From Bilabrum cf. latius (lineage: Eukaryota; Bigyra: Bicosoecida; Bigyra; Bicosoecida), in assembly GCA_965178125.1 (NCBI GenBank), contig OZ237737.1, positions 682,001 through 746,000 on the forward strand: DNA of 64,000 nt, written 5' to 3'. The position numbers and the translations under genes are program-made. The notes below the pieces were generated by a model, which saw nothing but the letters and a program-made list of their open reading frames with translations, made no database searches and had not been told where the DNA came from. Shown here one piece after another: positions 12,957 through 24,600 of the stretch (positions within the stretch are counted from its first letter, which is position 1; every line of letters begins with the position of its first letter).

Positions 12957-13097
12957 TTAGATGATTCTATCGCAACAACTGCCTCTGCTGCCAACACAAG
13001 CCAGTTTTGAAATTTTATTTGTAGCGTTTGGAATTGCCTGAGGGAGAGATAAACCAGAAGCTCCCCAAGAAGCACAAAGTGTAGCCTACTTGAACTC
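12957..13097. promoter_or_regulatory. Divergent intergenic region, ankyrin protein / uL15m
   Basis: 141 bp between two head-to-head start codons (12956 minus, 13098 plus). It is visibly more AT-rich than the flanking exons and must hold both promoters and 5' leaders. No TATA box is evident. Confidence 0.5.
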
Positions 13098-14063
13098 ATG
13101 GCGCGACGGTTGCAGCGGTCTATAGCTAAAAGTTTGGTGAAAATATGCTCCACTCGTATGCCTACTGGGAGCACCCGGATTGGCTCAGATATTTCGTTTC
13201 GATAGATTGCGTCGAGTGCGCCAGCGAGTGCAAGCGATTTCGCTGCGCCGCTGCCGTCCATCCGCTTGAATGACCTAAGAGATAACGAGGGAGCGAAGGG
13301 AAGGGTGAGAATTGTTCTGGGGGGCCTGCTACATACAACCTGTGCCTGCTACTGCCTCTCATTGTCTCCTTCTTGATGTTTTGGAGCTCAGGTTAAGCGA
13401 AAGGGCCGCGGAAGAGGCGGTGGCCTCGGGAAAACCTCAACTAGGGGCCACAAGGGATAGAAAGCCCGCCAAGGAGGATCAGTCAGGATAGGATTCGAGG
13501 GCGGGTAGACTCCGCTGTACAGGAAGCTGCCAAAGTACGGCTTCAACCGAAAGCGCTTGCAGACACCAATGAACGAGCTGAATTTGGGTAGACTTTAGTT
13601 GTTCATCGACTAGGGACGCATCGATACGTCTACGCTGATCGATGTGCGCACCTTGCACGAATCGAATGTCTGCGGGCGCGTGAAGCATGGGGTTGCCCTG
13701 CTGGGCAAGCACGCCGAGCACTTTGACGCAAAGGTCCGAATTCATGTAACAAAGGCCTCACAGACAGCGATTCGCAGGATTGAGGAGCTCGGTGGGGAAA
13801 TACGGTGCGTTTACATGAATGCAACGGCCCTGCGCGCCCACTTGCATCCGCACAGGTTCCACCCTGCCCTCGTGCCGCGGAGCGCCCGACCACCCCCGCG
13901 CCTGATGCCATACTATACCAATTGGGAGAAGCGGGGGTATTTGTCGGCGGAAGCTCAGCTGGAGGATGTGAGGAAGCGCATTGAGCGTGGTGAGCACGGC
14001 CTTTCGCCGTATGAGGCTGCCTTGCAGCGGGAGAAGCAGTCGGACGAGACCGCCGCGCTGTAA
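13098..14063 (+). CDS. MRPL15: Mitochondrial large-subunit ribosomal protein uL15m
   Basis: Structural protein of the mitochondrial 50S-type subunit. Exons 13098-13304 and 13392-14063; the intron of 87 nt (GTGAGA...CTCAG) is phase 0. 292 aa. The start MARRLQRSIAKSLVKICSTR is a typical basic amphipathic mitochondrial leader. The mature protein has the bacterial L15 N-terminal block: LNDLRDNEGA, GRGRGGGLGKT, RGHKG-TAG-KAR (TAG 13458) and GFEGG-TAG-TPLYRKLPK (TAG 13506). In L15 both positions are near-invariant Gln (RGHKGQ, GFEGGQ), the clearest evidence in the window that TAG is read as Gln. Other TAGs: 13203, 13596, 13611. The C-terminal half has VKHGVALLGKH and VTKASQTAIRRIEELGG, the usual L15 ending. 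Stop is TAA at 14061-14063, showing TAA still terminates. Confidence 0.95.
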
Positions 14064-14307
14064 AGATGGCAAGGGAGTGATTGTAGTATGCAAAGAACAT
14101 AAAGTCAACCATGTGCTTCCGTTTGGGGTCTCTGTGTGATCACCTGCCCACCCTGATCCGGATCCTCGGGTGCAGTGCATGGCATTATTATTGGTCCGTC
14201 TATTGGTCCGTCTAGTCTGCTGCCAACACCCGGATTACGCGCGAATTGCAAGAAAGCACAGTTCTGCTGCATCAAAATCGTCCAGTTAGCCTCGGCACGG
14301 GGGAGAT

Positions 14308-15697
14308 ATGAACTACTAGCTTGGCGCGTAGTTAACCCCCGAATTTCAGGACCTGGTGCAAAGAAAACGGCTGGTTCCAACGAAAGGTCCTGGCAAGAGA
14401 CAACATGTACCTCCGAAGCTTCCGTCTAGCACTGCTGAATCGGGCAAGGATGAAACTCCAGAATCTAGACGGCAAAAGGCTCGCGGCTTCAGGGCAGCGG
14501 CTGCTGTGGTAGCGGACGATATCAGGCGGACTTCATCTAGGCTCACAGAGCTCACCAGGTGTAAGTTTCGTTTGTCAAATCTAGTTTGTACTGCAATGGT
14601 CTTGCGCCTCTCACTCTTGATTTAAGTTGTCTTCTGTTCTTGACTTCGCAGTGGCCCGGCGGCCGGCTCTAGATTCGCGTACTCAATCTAGGATTGATAT
14701 GCTAGCCGGAGCTATCAAGGCTGATTTGACTAGGGTAGGCTCGACGCTGGACACTTTGGAGGAGGAAGCGGAGATGGCAAGGCAGTCGCCAAGACCTGGC
14801 GATCGAGCCGGGAGCGCAGGCGCTTCCGCTGCTGGCGGCGTCCAGGTGTCTGCCCACGGCCGAGCCATCGTCGGCTCGCTGCGGCAAGCCCTCCTCGGAG
14901 CTACTTCAGATTTTAGCGGGGTGCTGCAGAACCACACGCAGGCGATGCAGACTGCCTCTGAGCGGAGGGCCCGACTTGGTGTGGGTCTGCGTGGGGGCGT
15001 AGGCGGCCGGCCGATGGGGGCGTTTGCCGGCCGTCGAAAGTCGGATGGGCCCGGGCGGCAGGGGCAGGGTTAGGATCAGGGTACAGGGGGGAGCCACTCC
15101 CTTTTATCTTCCTCTTCGCTGGGCGGCGGGGGCCCGGAGTCGGCAGGAGGCAGGCGATTTGGGGAGAGGGAGAGAGCAGGCAACGGGGGCAAGGGGAGCG
15201 ACAGGAGCGGGGGCGGTGGCGGTGGCGGTGGCGATGTGCGGGCCAGTCTGCTGGGGGCAGGCTCCTTACGGGTTGTGGGAGCGAGCAATACTGGGCGTAT
15301 GGGAGGCACTCCTACTCCTCGCAGTGCGGTGCCAGACCTAGAGGGGGGCAGCGGGGCTCCCGACTTCGCGCCTCTGTCGCAGCAGGAGCTGCAAATGGTC
15401 GACCGGCAGAGGGGCGGCGAGGTTGCAACCGCTCGCGCAGACGCGGTGGAGGGTGTGCAGAGGCACGTGCAGGAACTCTCCGGGATGTTCCATCGACTGA
15501 GCACGCTGATCGCGCAGCAGAGCGAGCAGGTGGAGAGGATAGAGACGGACGTGGGGACTGCAGTGGAGAGGATTGACATGGGGAGGAGGGACATAGAGCA
15601 GGCCCACGAGGCGGAGCATGATAGCACCTGGTTGCTGGCGAGGGTGGGGACTGTGGTGCTGGGCTTCGCGGCCGCGTACGTTGTGTTCCTCGCGTGA
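14308..15697 (+). CDS. Qa-SNARE of the Sed5/syntaxin-5 type
   Basis: Tail-anchored t-SNARE for ER-Golgi and intra-Golgi fusion. Exons 14308-14560 and 14652-15697; intron 91 nt, GTAAGT...TCGCAG, phase 1. 432 aa. The start reads MNYQLGAQLTPEFQDLV with TAG at 14317 and 14329 as Gln; the T-P-E-F-Q stretch resembles the short N-terminal peptide of syntaxin-5. Across the splice junction LTELTRLARRPALDSRTQ, followed by IDMLAGAIKADL, matches the helix order of Sed5 proteins, then NHTQAMQTASERR. A low-complexity Gly/Ser linker with TAG 15071 precedes the SNARE helix (EGVQRHVQELSGMFHRL, then STLIAQQSEQVERIETDV) with a zero-layer Gln, and a single membrane segment (VGTVVLGFAAAYVVF) ends the protein. Stop TGA 15695. 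Confidence 0.9.
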
Positions 15698-15923
15698 GCT
15701 GGGCCTGGGCCTGGCATGCTTTGTTTGCCTCCTGCCAGTGGGGCGCGAGCATGGTGTGGACCGGGCGAAGAATACAGGGTATTATTATTGTGTTGGCAAA
15801 CATATCGTCCTATCTGTTCAATGGCTGCAGCATTCGTCCAAGCCCGAAGGCGCTGGCACCACCACCCCATGCAGGCGAAGGGAGGCACTGTGTACGTCTG
15901 AACATGTGCTCCGTCCTTCATGC

Positions 15924-16852
15924 TCATGCGTCGATCACGCGAGCATTCGATACGGCAGTGCCGCTCACAGCCCCGCGGACCCTCTTGAGCCAGGTGACGT
16001 ACTCGAGCTGCTCCTTCTTCTCGGCGGCGTCCCTCACGCCGTCGATGAATTCGAACGAGATGCCCAAGTCGTCCAGGTACTTGGCGAAGCTGCCCTGCAG
16101 GCCAGTGTCCAGCTCGGAGAAATCGCTGGGCAGGTACGTGTCGTCCTTCTCAGCGTCGTCCATGGTCTGGCCCTTGCCCAAAACCAGCACGTGGTTGATC
16201 TCAGGGCCCACCCCTTCCTCTTCCATGGGCAGCAAGACGGCAAACATGAGCTTGTCGGACTGGCCCGTTCGCTCCACGTCCACGGTGGCGTGCAGAGCCT
16301 GCACGCCAGATTCTTCCTCCTCTTCCTCCTCATCCGCCTGGTATGTCTCGGGGTTGCAGCAATCCACCTTGACTGTCACAGTTCTGTCCCCGACGACTCG
16401 TGTGAACTTCATCGTGGAGGATCCGGGCATAACATCAACCTCAAAGCCTGGCATGGCATCCTTGCACAAGCTGGTCAGTTCGTCCACAGTCACAAGTCCG
16501 CCGATTCCATCCTCGCCGCTTTGGGCCTGCGATACGGTCAGTACTTGATGCAAATCGAAGCGAGTTTCAGGGCTTCTTCTGCGATATCCGATTGGCAAGG
16601 CCGACTCGAATACAGGCTCACTTCTTCGTAGGCAATTTCACTTTCTACTGCATGCTCCAGTTCAGCAGGCGGCTGCTCCTCTTCTTCCATGCTTGCCGCG
16701 GCCCGAACAGGAGCCGACATTGACAAGTGGCGGAAAGCACCTGCTTGAGCAACCGGCAGCATGCCCTTCATGACAGACTGGCGACACATAGCCCCACCCC
16801 TCACAGCAATACTTCTGATAACCCGCATACCAGCACACCTGATAGCTGCCAT
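15924..16852 (-). CDS. Mitochondrial matrix p32/MAM33-family acidic protein
   Basis: Homologue of C1QBP/p32 and yeast Mam33, acidic trimeric matrix proteins linked to mitochondrial translation and oxidative metabolism. Exons 16852-16622 and 16526-15924; intron 95 nt, GTGAGC...TCGCAG, phase 0. 277 aa. The start MAAIRCAGMRVIRSIAVRGG is a mitochondrial leader. After it comes an acidic helix (ELEHAVESEIAYEE), the strand block PGSSTMKFTRVVGDRTVTV, an acidic loop with seven consecutive Glu, LHATVDVER, and the family's terminal block FAKYLDDLGISFEF plus EQLEYVTWLKRVR. No in-frame TAG. Stop TGA 15926-15924. It converges on the SNARE gene (226 bp between stops) and diverges from the dynein light chain gene. 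Confidence 0.9.
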
Positions 16853-17107
16853 ATCAAAATTCAGTAGAACGTGAGCAGAATACCGACCTGCCCTGTGCTC
16901 CGCCTTTTGTTGCGAGTACTTTTGAGCGTCCAGAGTTTCCGTTGCACCAAACTCTGAACGACCACTGGAACAGCGCTTGCTGCGCGTCGCAGCTTTTGGA
17001 TAGTCAAATATAATGGTATGTTCATGTGCTGCTGGTCACGGACCCATACAGTAGCTTCTCCGTTACGCGTCTCTACTCCTGAATCGCTCCATCTCTTTTT
17101 GTCACTT
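16853..17107. promoter_or_regulatory. Divergent intergenic region, p32 / roadblock light chain
   Basis: 255 bp between the two start codons. It may also contain 5' leader sequence or a small upstream exon of the light-chain gene, since the sequence just before ATG 17108 is pyrimidine-rich (TTTTTGTCACTTATGCAG) and could serve as a 3' splice site. Confidence 0.4.
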
Positions 17108-17600
17108 ATGCAGAGCGCAATAGAAGAGGCAATCAAGCGTATTGAGCACTCCAAAAATGTGCAAGCATTTGTAATCGTCGATGATAAGGGTAATGTGCTA
17201 CGCCACAGGAGAGACATGTCGGAGGCGACAGCCAAATCTTTGGCATCAGCTCTGTGGAAGCTTACCTCCAGGGCCTAGCATACCGTCCGAGACATTGATC
17301 CCACGGATAGATTAAACTTCTTTCGCTTGAGAATGGAAAAAATTGAAGTTCTTGTAGCTCCGGGTGAGACAAACAAGTAGCTCGTGGCGTGCCATCGAGC
17401 GCCGCCCAGCCGGGAATTCAAGTCTCAACTTGAGGAATGGTCGTGTATCGTTCGAACGCGTTCGTCTGTGTCATGTAGGCACCACTCAGATCACACAACC
17501 CTCACATGTGTCTCGTGCCTCTTCGCTCATCGCAGGTCCGGGGTACATGGTGATAGTGTCGTAGGAGTGGACTCCGGCAGCCTGGGCGCAGGAGTCTTGA
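17108..17600 (+). CDS. Dynein light chain, roadblock/LC7 type
   Basis: Light chain that dimerises on dynein intermediate chains in cytoplasmic or ciliary dynein. Exons 17108-17363 and 17536-17600; intron 172 nt, GTGAGA...TCGCAG, phase 1. 106 aa, close to the family's 95-105. Sequence runs MQSAIEEAIKRIEHSKNVQ, FVIVDDKGNVLR, LASALWKLTSRA-TAG-HTVRDIDPTDRL, FFRLRMEKIEVLVAPG, then in exon 2 YMVIVS-TAG-EW. The family ends in LLIVIQNP, so TAG at 17562 lies on the conserved Gln. Stop TGA 17598. The start at 17108 gives a normal N-terminus; an extra upstream exon cannot be excluded. Confidence 0.92.
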
Positions 17601-19829
17601 CCTGATAATTGAAGGATATGATGATAGTCTTGAAACGTCAATGCGTGCATCATTTTCAGCATCACAGTCAATTGTTGATACCCAATGCAGTCGATTCACG
17701 AGACTTGCCAGCAGGCGTTTTGGTTCGATGCGTTGCCGCGTCCAATTAAACTGCTGAATGTAAGTTGTCCTTCTGATGGAGCCATTCCAGCCACCTTTCA
17801 ACCCTTTGACCATATCTGGATACGAATCTATCAAACCGGTTAACTATTTACGATATCGTTGTACGCTTGTGTGTAGCTGTACGGATCACAATTGCATGGA
17901 AGAAGCTCACGCAGGCGGGTAGGTAGTCCTGCTCCAATAATGATATTGTCATTGATTTCGGTTTTTGAGAAGGGCAGGTCAAGCTGACATTGATTCTGAA
18001 TCTACCACGTATCTGGTCCAGGGTGACATGTTCATACAATGGATATTTAATTACGCGACAAAACTTTTGTCGTACAATACGAGCTAGTGTTCAGATAAAT
18101 CATGTAGACCTAAAACTCCTAGAAAAGTCTCAGTCAGGGTACGCTGGAAGAGCTGACTAAATGAGTGAATATCCTGCAAGCTGATCAAGCCTCATGCTTG
18201 TAGTGGGGCATTGTGGCGGAAGCTCAGTACCCGTTGGCAACATCAATATCGCTGTGCCCATCATCGCACTCGCTCCCACGAACATGACACAGTGGGACAA
18301 CTCAAAATCGATGCCACTGCAGAGGTGGGGTACACCATGGGTCCTCTGATCCGCAGCAACTTCTCGTGAACCTAAACTACAGATCAGATTTCTTCCTTCG
18401 ACCACACCAATTGGCTCGTCTTCACGGCTACTGCAATCCCCATTGGTTTGCAGTTACCAATAGGAAAATTCCTGCCCCCGGTAACGAGGACTCACTGGGC
18501 TTCAACCCGAACGACTGGTTCTTCACCAGCCCACCTGAATTCCGTATTCCTCTTACACTACCAATGAACACACCACTTTCCCAATACACGTCAACTTGTC
18601 TCGTCGCTACTTGCCACTTCAGTCAGCCCAGTGCGCGAAGTACCCAGGCGACACTCGAATATGTAGATTGAGCCAAGCAAGTAGACAGACACAATTTCCT
18701 CTCGTCGCAGCAGTAGCACTGCAAGCGAAGACATTGTTGGATGGAAGCGCAGGAAGCGACCTAAACAAGGTCTACAAGAGCACTGAGTCAGGCGCGAAGG
18801 GAACCGAAAAGCGTCGACTGAGATGTATGTGTGCACAAGTGTATATGTCCATATCCCTACTAGCTGACTAGTTGAGAGGTGGCATAAATGAGGAATTCAA
18901 TCGCCGCAGGCGCTATTGGCACCAAGCCGCAGTCAAAAACCACTCCTTGAATCCTCAGGGCGTCAAGTTTGCGCACATAAGATTCACGTTGCATAGCAAG
19001 CGCTGATTCTTCTTCCTCTACTTGAGTGCGCATCGCTGCGATCTGTTGTTCACACTCAATTCAATTTCTCTCGACTTGAGATTTACATTCCTTCCTGCAA
19101 GCATTCAGAGCCTATGCAGCCTTGCATCAAGTTGTGAATCAAAAGATGGTTACACCTAGAAAAGATGTTAAGCGTGAAGACTTCACAATAAACATGTATA
19201 TGTACACAAATTTAAAGTCCATATCTTGCAGCATTTTTGTTTTCCTTTCATCTAATCCATTTTCTCAAATCGTTCTTTTTATTCTCTTAAGGAAGGAATA
19301 CGAACTGCGTATCTACCAACGTAGTGAAAAAGCGGAGGTAACACATTGAGTGCCACTCAATAACCGTTTCCAGCGTATCGTTGTTAGCCTACCTGCAAAG
19401 TTATCTACTACTTTATTTCTTTTGATCGGTTCGAACCCGATGAAGACGGATAATCTAGTATCATCCCTAAATATTGCTGATTGTTAGTGTGCTGCAAGTA
19501 TATAATTTAACAAATATCCAAGCGACTGGTACAAATTTAACTCTGGACGAGTTGGGAGCTAGAAAGATTTGATTGTATTTGTAGTCAATTAGAGCGCGTG
19601 GATTGTGTTGAGTCCGTTACCAACATAATCAAGTAGATGTCATTATAGTATTCTGAACATCTCTATTACTAGTCAGCACTAGTGAAACTTGAATACTCGG
19701 CGAATCACAAGAAAATTAATCAAAACCGCTGTTGTCATTAGCCATTTGAATTTATGAAATAATTGCCAACAGAGTATCGTTAACACTTCATCATTGTACC
19801 TACGCTAGTAACGGAGGCCGTCAAGTAAT
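17601..19829. other. AT-rich region without a recognisable gene
   Basis: About 2.2 kb markedly richer in A and T than the rest of the window, most extreme at 19120-19800. Reading both strands with TAG as sense gives no frame longer than about 110 codons and no domain I recognise. A 101-codon frame at 18366-18671 (+) and short frames near 18157-18405 (-) lack sequence character of conserved proteins. A T-arm-like hairpin occurs at 19425-19441 without the rest of a tRNA. Possible roles are a long intergenic spacer, a decayed gene or a replication element; the sequence does not decide. Confidence 0.5.
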
Positions 19830-21067
19830 TTAGTCAACAACGGCAAGCGCGGCGAGACCTGCTGCAATTGCATTCTTTGCAGTTTCATGGATAGAGTCTA
19901 CGTGCATGTGAGAGCTCTGGCCCGTGTGGCCCATTGCCTCAGTCTTCTCATGCATGACTTGGTCCACATGGCCCATAGCTTCAATTTCACCCTCTCTTTC
20001 CGCTAAAGCTCGTTCGAGCATGTGCACGTCGCGTTCCTTCTGGCGCAAAATGTGATTTCGCAGCTCGACTTGAGTTGTACGTGACTTGAGAAGCTATTCC
20101 AGCTTTGAAATTCGGGCTTGTTGTTCTTCAAGCTGCCGTCTCAATTCAGACATTGCGGCGTTGTGGCGGGCCTGCACGCCTGGGGGAGTTCGGATGAGAA
20201 CAGTGCCTGGGCTCACAAAGCCTGGGTCTCGTTGCCGCGGTCGAGAAACCCGGGGACTTTCCAGGTGCAACAACCTGCTTCTTGATACTGAGCTATCGAT
20301 CTGAGAGCGTCTCAGCTGATCTTCTAAAGCGCGCAGTTTGGCCCGCAATTTGTTGCACCGCGAACAGGTGATCTTACTTCCACGCTGTGGACCCTGAGAA
20401 TCACGAAGTCCATCTGCATTGCTGGCAGCAGGAACGACAGAAACGAACCTCTCCACTGGACGATCAGGCAACAGCGTCGCACTGGAGCGATTTACACTTC
20501 CTTTAGCGCACGCCTTTGCTGCGATGGCACCTCTGGCACCATCCGCCAGGGCATCCGCTGCCACCAGCTCCCCGGAACAAGAATCCATCGCTGCACCGTC
20601 AAGCTACACCTCGTCACGAAAACTACCATCTGGTGAGGTCGAAATTGCCTCAGTCTGACGTTCTGTCTCGGTCGAATGGCATGTTTCCCTTTCCCTTGGT
20701 GCTGTGCTTGTCGCTCGCCCGGGATGACCTGACTTCGTAGAAAGCTGAGAGTTCGGGCGCTTAGCTAGTTGCTCATCCTTGTGCGCACCACTGTCCAGCT
20801 TATGCTGCACTTGAGTTTGAATTCCCCCCTATTTGCCTTTCTGAACGCCCATGGACTCCCTCAGTCGGGCAAGGGACTGGTAAAGATCACCAACGGCGGC
20901 CATGGCGCTTGCGACTGCTCCCAGTCTTTGGTTCAGAAGACAGATTCTGTGAGTTGCACTATCATAACGGTATGCCCGGGTCCCACCTTTTGGTACGCAC
21001 TGTAACAGAGCTTCGGGTGAACATACAAACCTCGGAAGCGAGTAAACGGAGTGAGAACGGAACACAT
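19830..21067 (-). CDS. Coiled-coil protein of unknown function
   Basis: Exons 21067-21027 and 20946-19830; intron 80 nt, GTATGT...TCACAG, phase 2. 385 aa. The start chosen is ATG 21067 (MCSVLTPFTRF); the frame stays open further upstream, so a different first exon is possible. The first part has a short helix (LNQRLGAVASAMAAVG), then a Ser/Thr-rich disordered stretch, a C-S-R-C pair in SKITCSRCNKLRAKLRALED, and a long C-terminal coiled coil (MSELRRQLEEQQARISKLE, RQKERDVHMLERALAER). TAGs at 20831, 20606 and 20096 (first base). The stop is TAA, 19832-19830. I do not recognise the family; the coiled coil and divergent arrangement with another small coiled-coil gene are the only clues. Confidence 0.6.
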
Positions 21068-21169
21068 GCTTGGAGTGCGCGGCGCCCCAAGAAAGAATGA
21101 ATCGACGGCACCAGCACCGCCCCCTCTCAACCTTCCATTGTTCGGAGTTGACAGGTTCTGCAAGTTGTA
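21068..21169. promoter_or_regulatory. Divergent intergenic region between two coiled-coil genes
   Basis: 102 bp between ATG 21067 (minus) and ATG 21170 (plus). If both starts are right, both promoters and leaders fit in this space. Confidence 0.35.
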
Positions 21170-21513
21170 ATGTCCTCTGTTGTTGAGAGGCTATGCGCTG
21201 TGGAACAGGCTCTTGGTGAGTGACGCTGGTACATACACTGAAAACTGCGTTCCTTTGCCAGAATCCCGTGATGATTTGAGTTCAGCAGCACGTCTTGCTT
21301 GCAATTTTGTTATGCATTTTCTTTTTCGCAGGTCTGCCCGGTGCCAGAGCCAGTGCAGATGTCGCGTCTGGTGCCGAAGTTGCGAAGCTGGAGGCTAGAG
21401 TTGCCGAACTAGAGAAGGTGACCGAGCGATAGGCGTACAGAATAAAGATTCTGGTGAAAGCACTGGACCGTAGCACAGGGGCCGATGCAGCCGCAGCATC
21501 AACGGACAAGTGA
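21170..21513 (+). CDS. Small coiled-coil protein, 75 aa
   Basis: Exons 21170-21215 and 21332-21513; intron 116 nt, GTGAGT...TCGCAG, phase 1. The protein starts MSSVVERLCAVEQALGLP and continues VAKLEARVAELEKVTER-TAG-AYRIKILVKALD, ending STDK before TGA 21511. The heptad-like Leu/Val spacing of the middle segment predicts a coiled coil. The pattern L-x-x-E-N-x-x-L-x-Y-R-I-x-H-L-x-R-A-L occurs in small uncharacterised eukaryotic proteins known to me only in outline. Exon 1 would be missed by a search for long open frames. Function unknown. Confidence 0.7.
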
Positions 21514-21687
21514 CGCGGTATTGACTTGGCCGAGACTCGGTTCGCCCGCCACAACCTCAAATACTCCATGATTATTCAGAATGCTCGAATCAACTCACAT
21601 GTTGATGACAACGGGGCTGTTCCACAGCATGGAACCCACTGATGCACCCCGCTGCGCTTGCACGCAAACGCACTTGCGCGGCGTCCT

Positions 21688-24600
21688 TCAGTTCTCTTGC
21701 ACATCGCGCATGGCGGTGCGCCGCCTGCCGGTGCGCCGCGCGGCCTTGAGAGCCGGAATGCCGGACTCTCCGTCGCCCTCTGCAGCAGCCGAAGCTCCTG
21801 TGCCCGATCTGGAGGAGGCCCTGCCCCTGCTACGGCCCCCCCTCGAGCGAGACCGGTCCCTCGCCCTACCGCTCGCGCTCGCCGCAGCCACCGCCGCCTT
21901 GCTCGTGGCCTTGCCGCGCCCTGCAGCGGGGCCCGCGGTCTTTCGACTCCGACTTCCAGAGGCGGCTACCTTGCCCCTGCTCGCCCTACCTGACCCGGAC
22001 CCGGACCTACCGCTGGACCGCACCGAGCTGCCCGATCCCGAGGATGCCTCCGAGCCGGCGGGGGATGCATCGCTCGACCCACCAGACCCAGACCCAGACG
22101 GCGTGCTGGCGGCACCGGGCGATGCCTCCTCCCCCTGCTCCTGCCCCTTGTCTTTGGCCACGTCTATGAGAGACGCCAGCGAGCTGGTGGACTGTCCACG
22201 GCCCATGCCGCGAGACACCCTCGACGTGCTGCCGCCGCCCGTCACGGAGCCGGCACCCTCGGAGGGGGAGGGACTGCCAGCCCTGCCAGCAGCCTCCTCT
22301 TGCTCCTCCTCGCCTTCCTGCTCCAAGCCTGCATCAGTTCCAGCTCCAGCTCCAACCAACGCCTCATCGTCCTAGCCGGTGCCGGTGCCGGTGCTTTTCC
22401 CATCCACCGCTTCTTGCGCACCGCAAGTCTCAGGGATTGCGGGCGGCGCCACCGCGCCCACAGGCTCGGGGGCCGTGGCGCTGATCGCCGCGTTCTCACC
22501 AGCCTCAGACCAAAGCCCAGACCCCTCCACCTTCACCTCCTCCGTGGCGCCTGCAGCCGCCGCCGCCCTCGCCTCCTGGCTCCGGGCCAGGGAGGGGGTC
22601 ACGGCCGCGCCTGCCTCGCGCCTGGCGCGCACACGGGCCAGCACGCGCCCGTCGGGCGAGGCCGCCGCGAGCCTCGAGGGAACAAGCGCGGCCCGCTTGG
22701 CCGGCGTGGTGCCAGTGGGCGGCTGCAGCGCTGCCTGCCTCCGCGCGAACCTCTCCGACTCCTCCCCGTGAGCCGCGGCCCACTCCGCCACCCGGGCGCC
22801 GAAGGGCTCCGCGTGCTCGTTCAGCTCCCGGGCCACCCTCTCCGACGCAGCGTCCCAGTCTCCCTGCAGCGACGACACGGCCTCCCCGGCCGCATCCTTG
22901 GCCGCGGCGTCCCCGGCCTCCGCGGCGGCCCTCAGCCCCGCGCACGCCTCGTCCACCTCGGCGCGCAGCTCCTGGGCGGCGCCGCGACCAGCGGCTCCGG
23001 CTGCCTCCGCGGCCTTGCTCTGCTCCGGCACCCATTCCTGCGCGACCTGCGCCACAATCCCGTCCATCGCCCCTGCCTCCTTGGCCGCCAGCTCGGCCTC
23101 CCTGCCCGCCGCCGCCTCGCAGCCCGCCAGCGCCTCGGCCACCGCCCCCGCGCCCTCCCGCAGCCCCTGCGCCTGCCGCTGCCCGAACTCCTCCGCCGCC
23201 TGCTCGGCCTTGTCCCGCCCGCGCGCCACGGCTCGGCCCGCTGCCTCGATGCTCCCCGTGGCCCGCCCCGCTGCCGCCTCGCACTGCTGCACACTCTCCC
23301 TGTCTGCCTCCGCCTGCCTGCCCATGCCCTCGTCCAGCAGCTTCGCAAGCCCGGCCACGATCTGCTCCCGCGCCTCCTTGGCTGCGAGCGCCCTGGCGTC
23401 CGCGGCCTCCCTGCCCGCCCGCAGCGACTGCGCCACGGCCTCTTTGGCCCGGGCCAGCTCCGACTCGGCCTCCTGCGCCGCCGCCGCCAGCGCCGCGCTA
23501 TGCTCGTTCACGAACGTGTCGGCTCGCTCGGCCTCCTGCTCCAGCAGCTCCCGCGAGGCTCGGGCCCAGGCAGACTCCGCCGCCGCCCGCTCCTCCCGGG
23601 CCGTGGCAGCCGCCGCCCGGGCCTCCTTGGCTGCCGCGCCCGCGTCCTCGGCTGCCTTGCGGAGGGCCTGCAGCGCCCGCGCCTGACCCTCGGCCAGATC
23701 AGACCACCCCTGGCTCGTCCGCTCGCACGCCGCCGCGACCGACTCGGCTAGCCGCCCCGCCCGCTCCGCCGCCTCCGCCGCAGCCTCGCCGGCGCGGTCC
23801 GCGATCCCGCTCGCGTGCTTGCAGGCCCGCTCCCGGGCCCTTCCCGCAGTTGCTTGTGCCTCCCTGGCGCGCTCCGCGGCGCCGCTGCGGAACTTATCGG
23901 CGTCCCGAATGAGTGCCTGCAGCCGCAGGGCCACGCTCGCGCGGTGCTGCCCCGCATCGCTGGCCATGCGCGACCGTTCCGCGTCCCGGCGGGCGATCTT
24001 GGCGCGCAGCCCCGCGCCCTCCGCCGCCCCCATGCGCACCTCCCCCACCAGGGCCTCCGCCTGCGCCCTCAGGTCGTCTCCCGTGCCCCGGTGCGCCTCC
24101 AGCAGCACCCCCGTCTCTTCGCACCGCTCCCTGGCCTGTCCCAGCTCCTCGGTGCGCTCGGCCAGCTCGCCCCTGGTGCCCTCCAGCGCCTCCGAGGTGG
24201 TGGCCAGCTCGGCCCTCACCTCCTCCAGGAGATCGTTGCACCGCTCCAGCTCTGCCTTGAGCCCGTTGATCTCGTCCTCGGCGCCCGCGTGCACCTCCTT
24301 GAGCTCCTCCAGCTGGGCCTGGGCGCTGTCCCTCGCGTTCTGAAGGGCCTCGAACTCGGCGAGGGGCAGGTGCACCCCATCCTTGGACCTGGCCGCCATG
24401 AGCATCGTCTGCAGGTGGTCGATGCGGGTGCTAAAGTCGGTCAGCAGCTGCCGCTTGGTCATGCGCTGGTTGGCCTCGGGCCTGTTCTTGATGCTGCGGG
24501 CCCGGCTGGCGTAGTCCAGCGTTGACAGGGTCTCGTCCAGCGAGCCGGCACACGGGGACAGCGTCGCGATGATGGTGGTCTTGGTCTTGCCGCCGAGCGA

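Noticed and set aside
19425-19441. T-arm-like hairpin with GGTTCGAAC, possibly a tRNA
   Set aside because: No matching acceptor strand, D-arm or A box lies at the right distance on either strand.
22300-23751. 483-codon plus-strand open frame opposite the kinesin gene
   Set aside because: It is the antisense shadow of the Ala/Glu/Arg-rich stalk; it is Arg/Leu-rich with no domain, while the minus strand carries a full kinesin-5.
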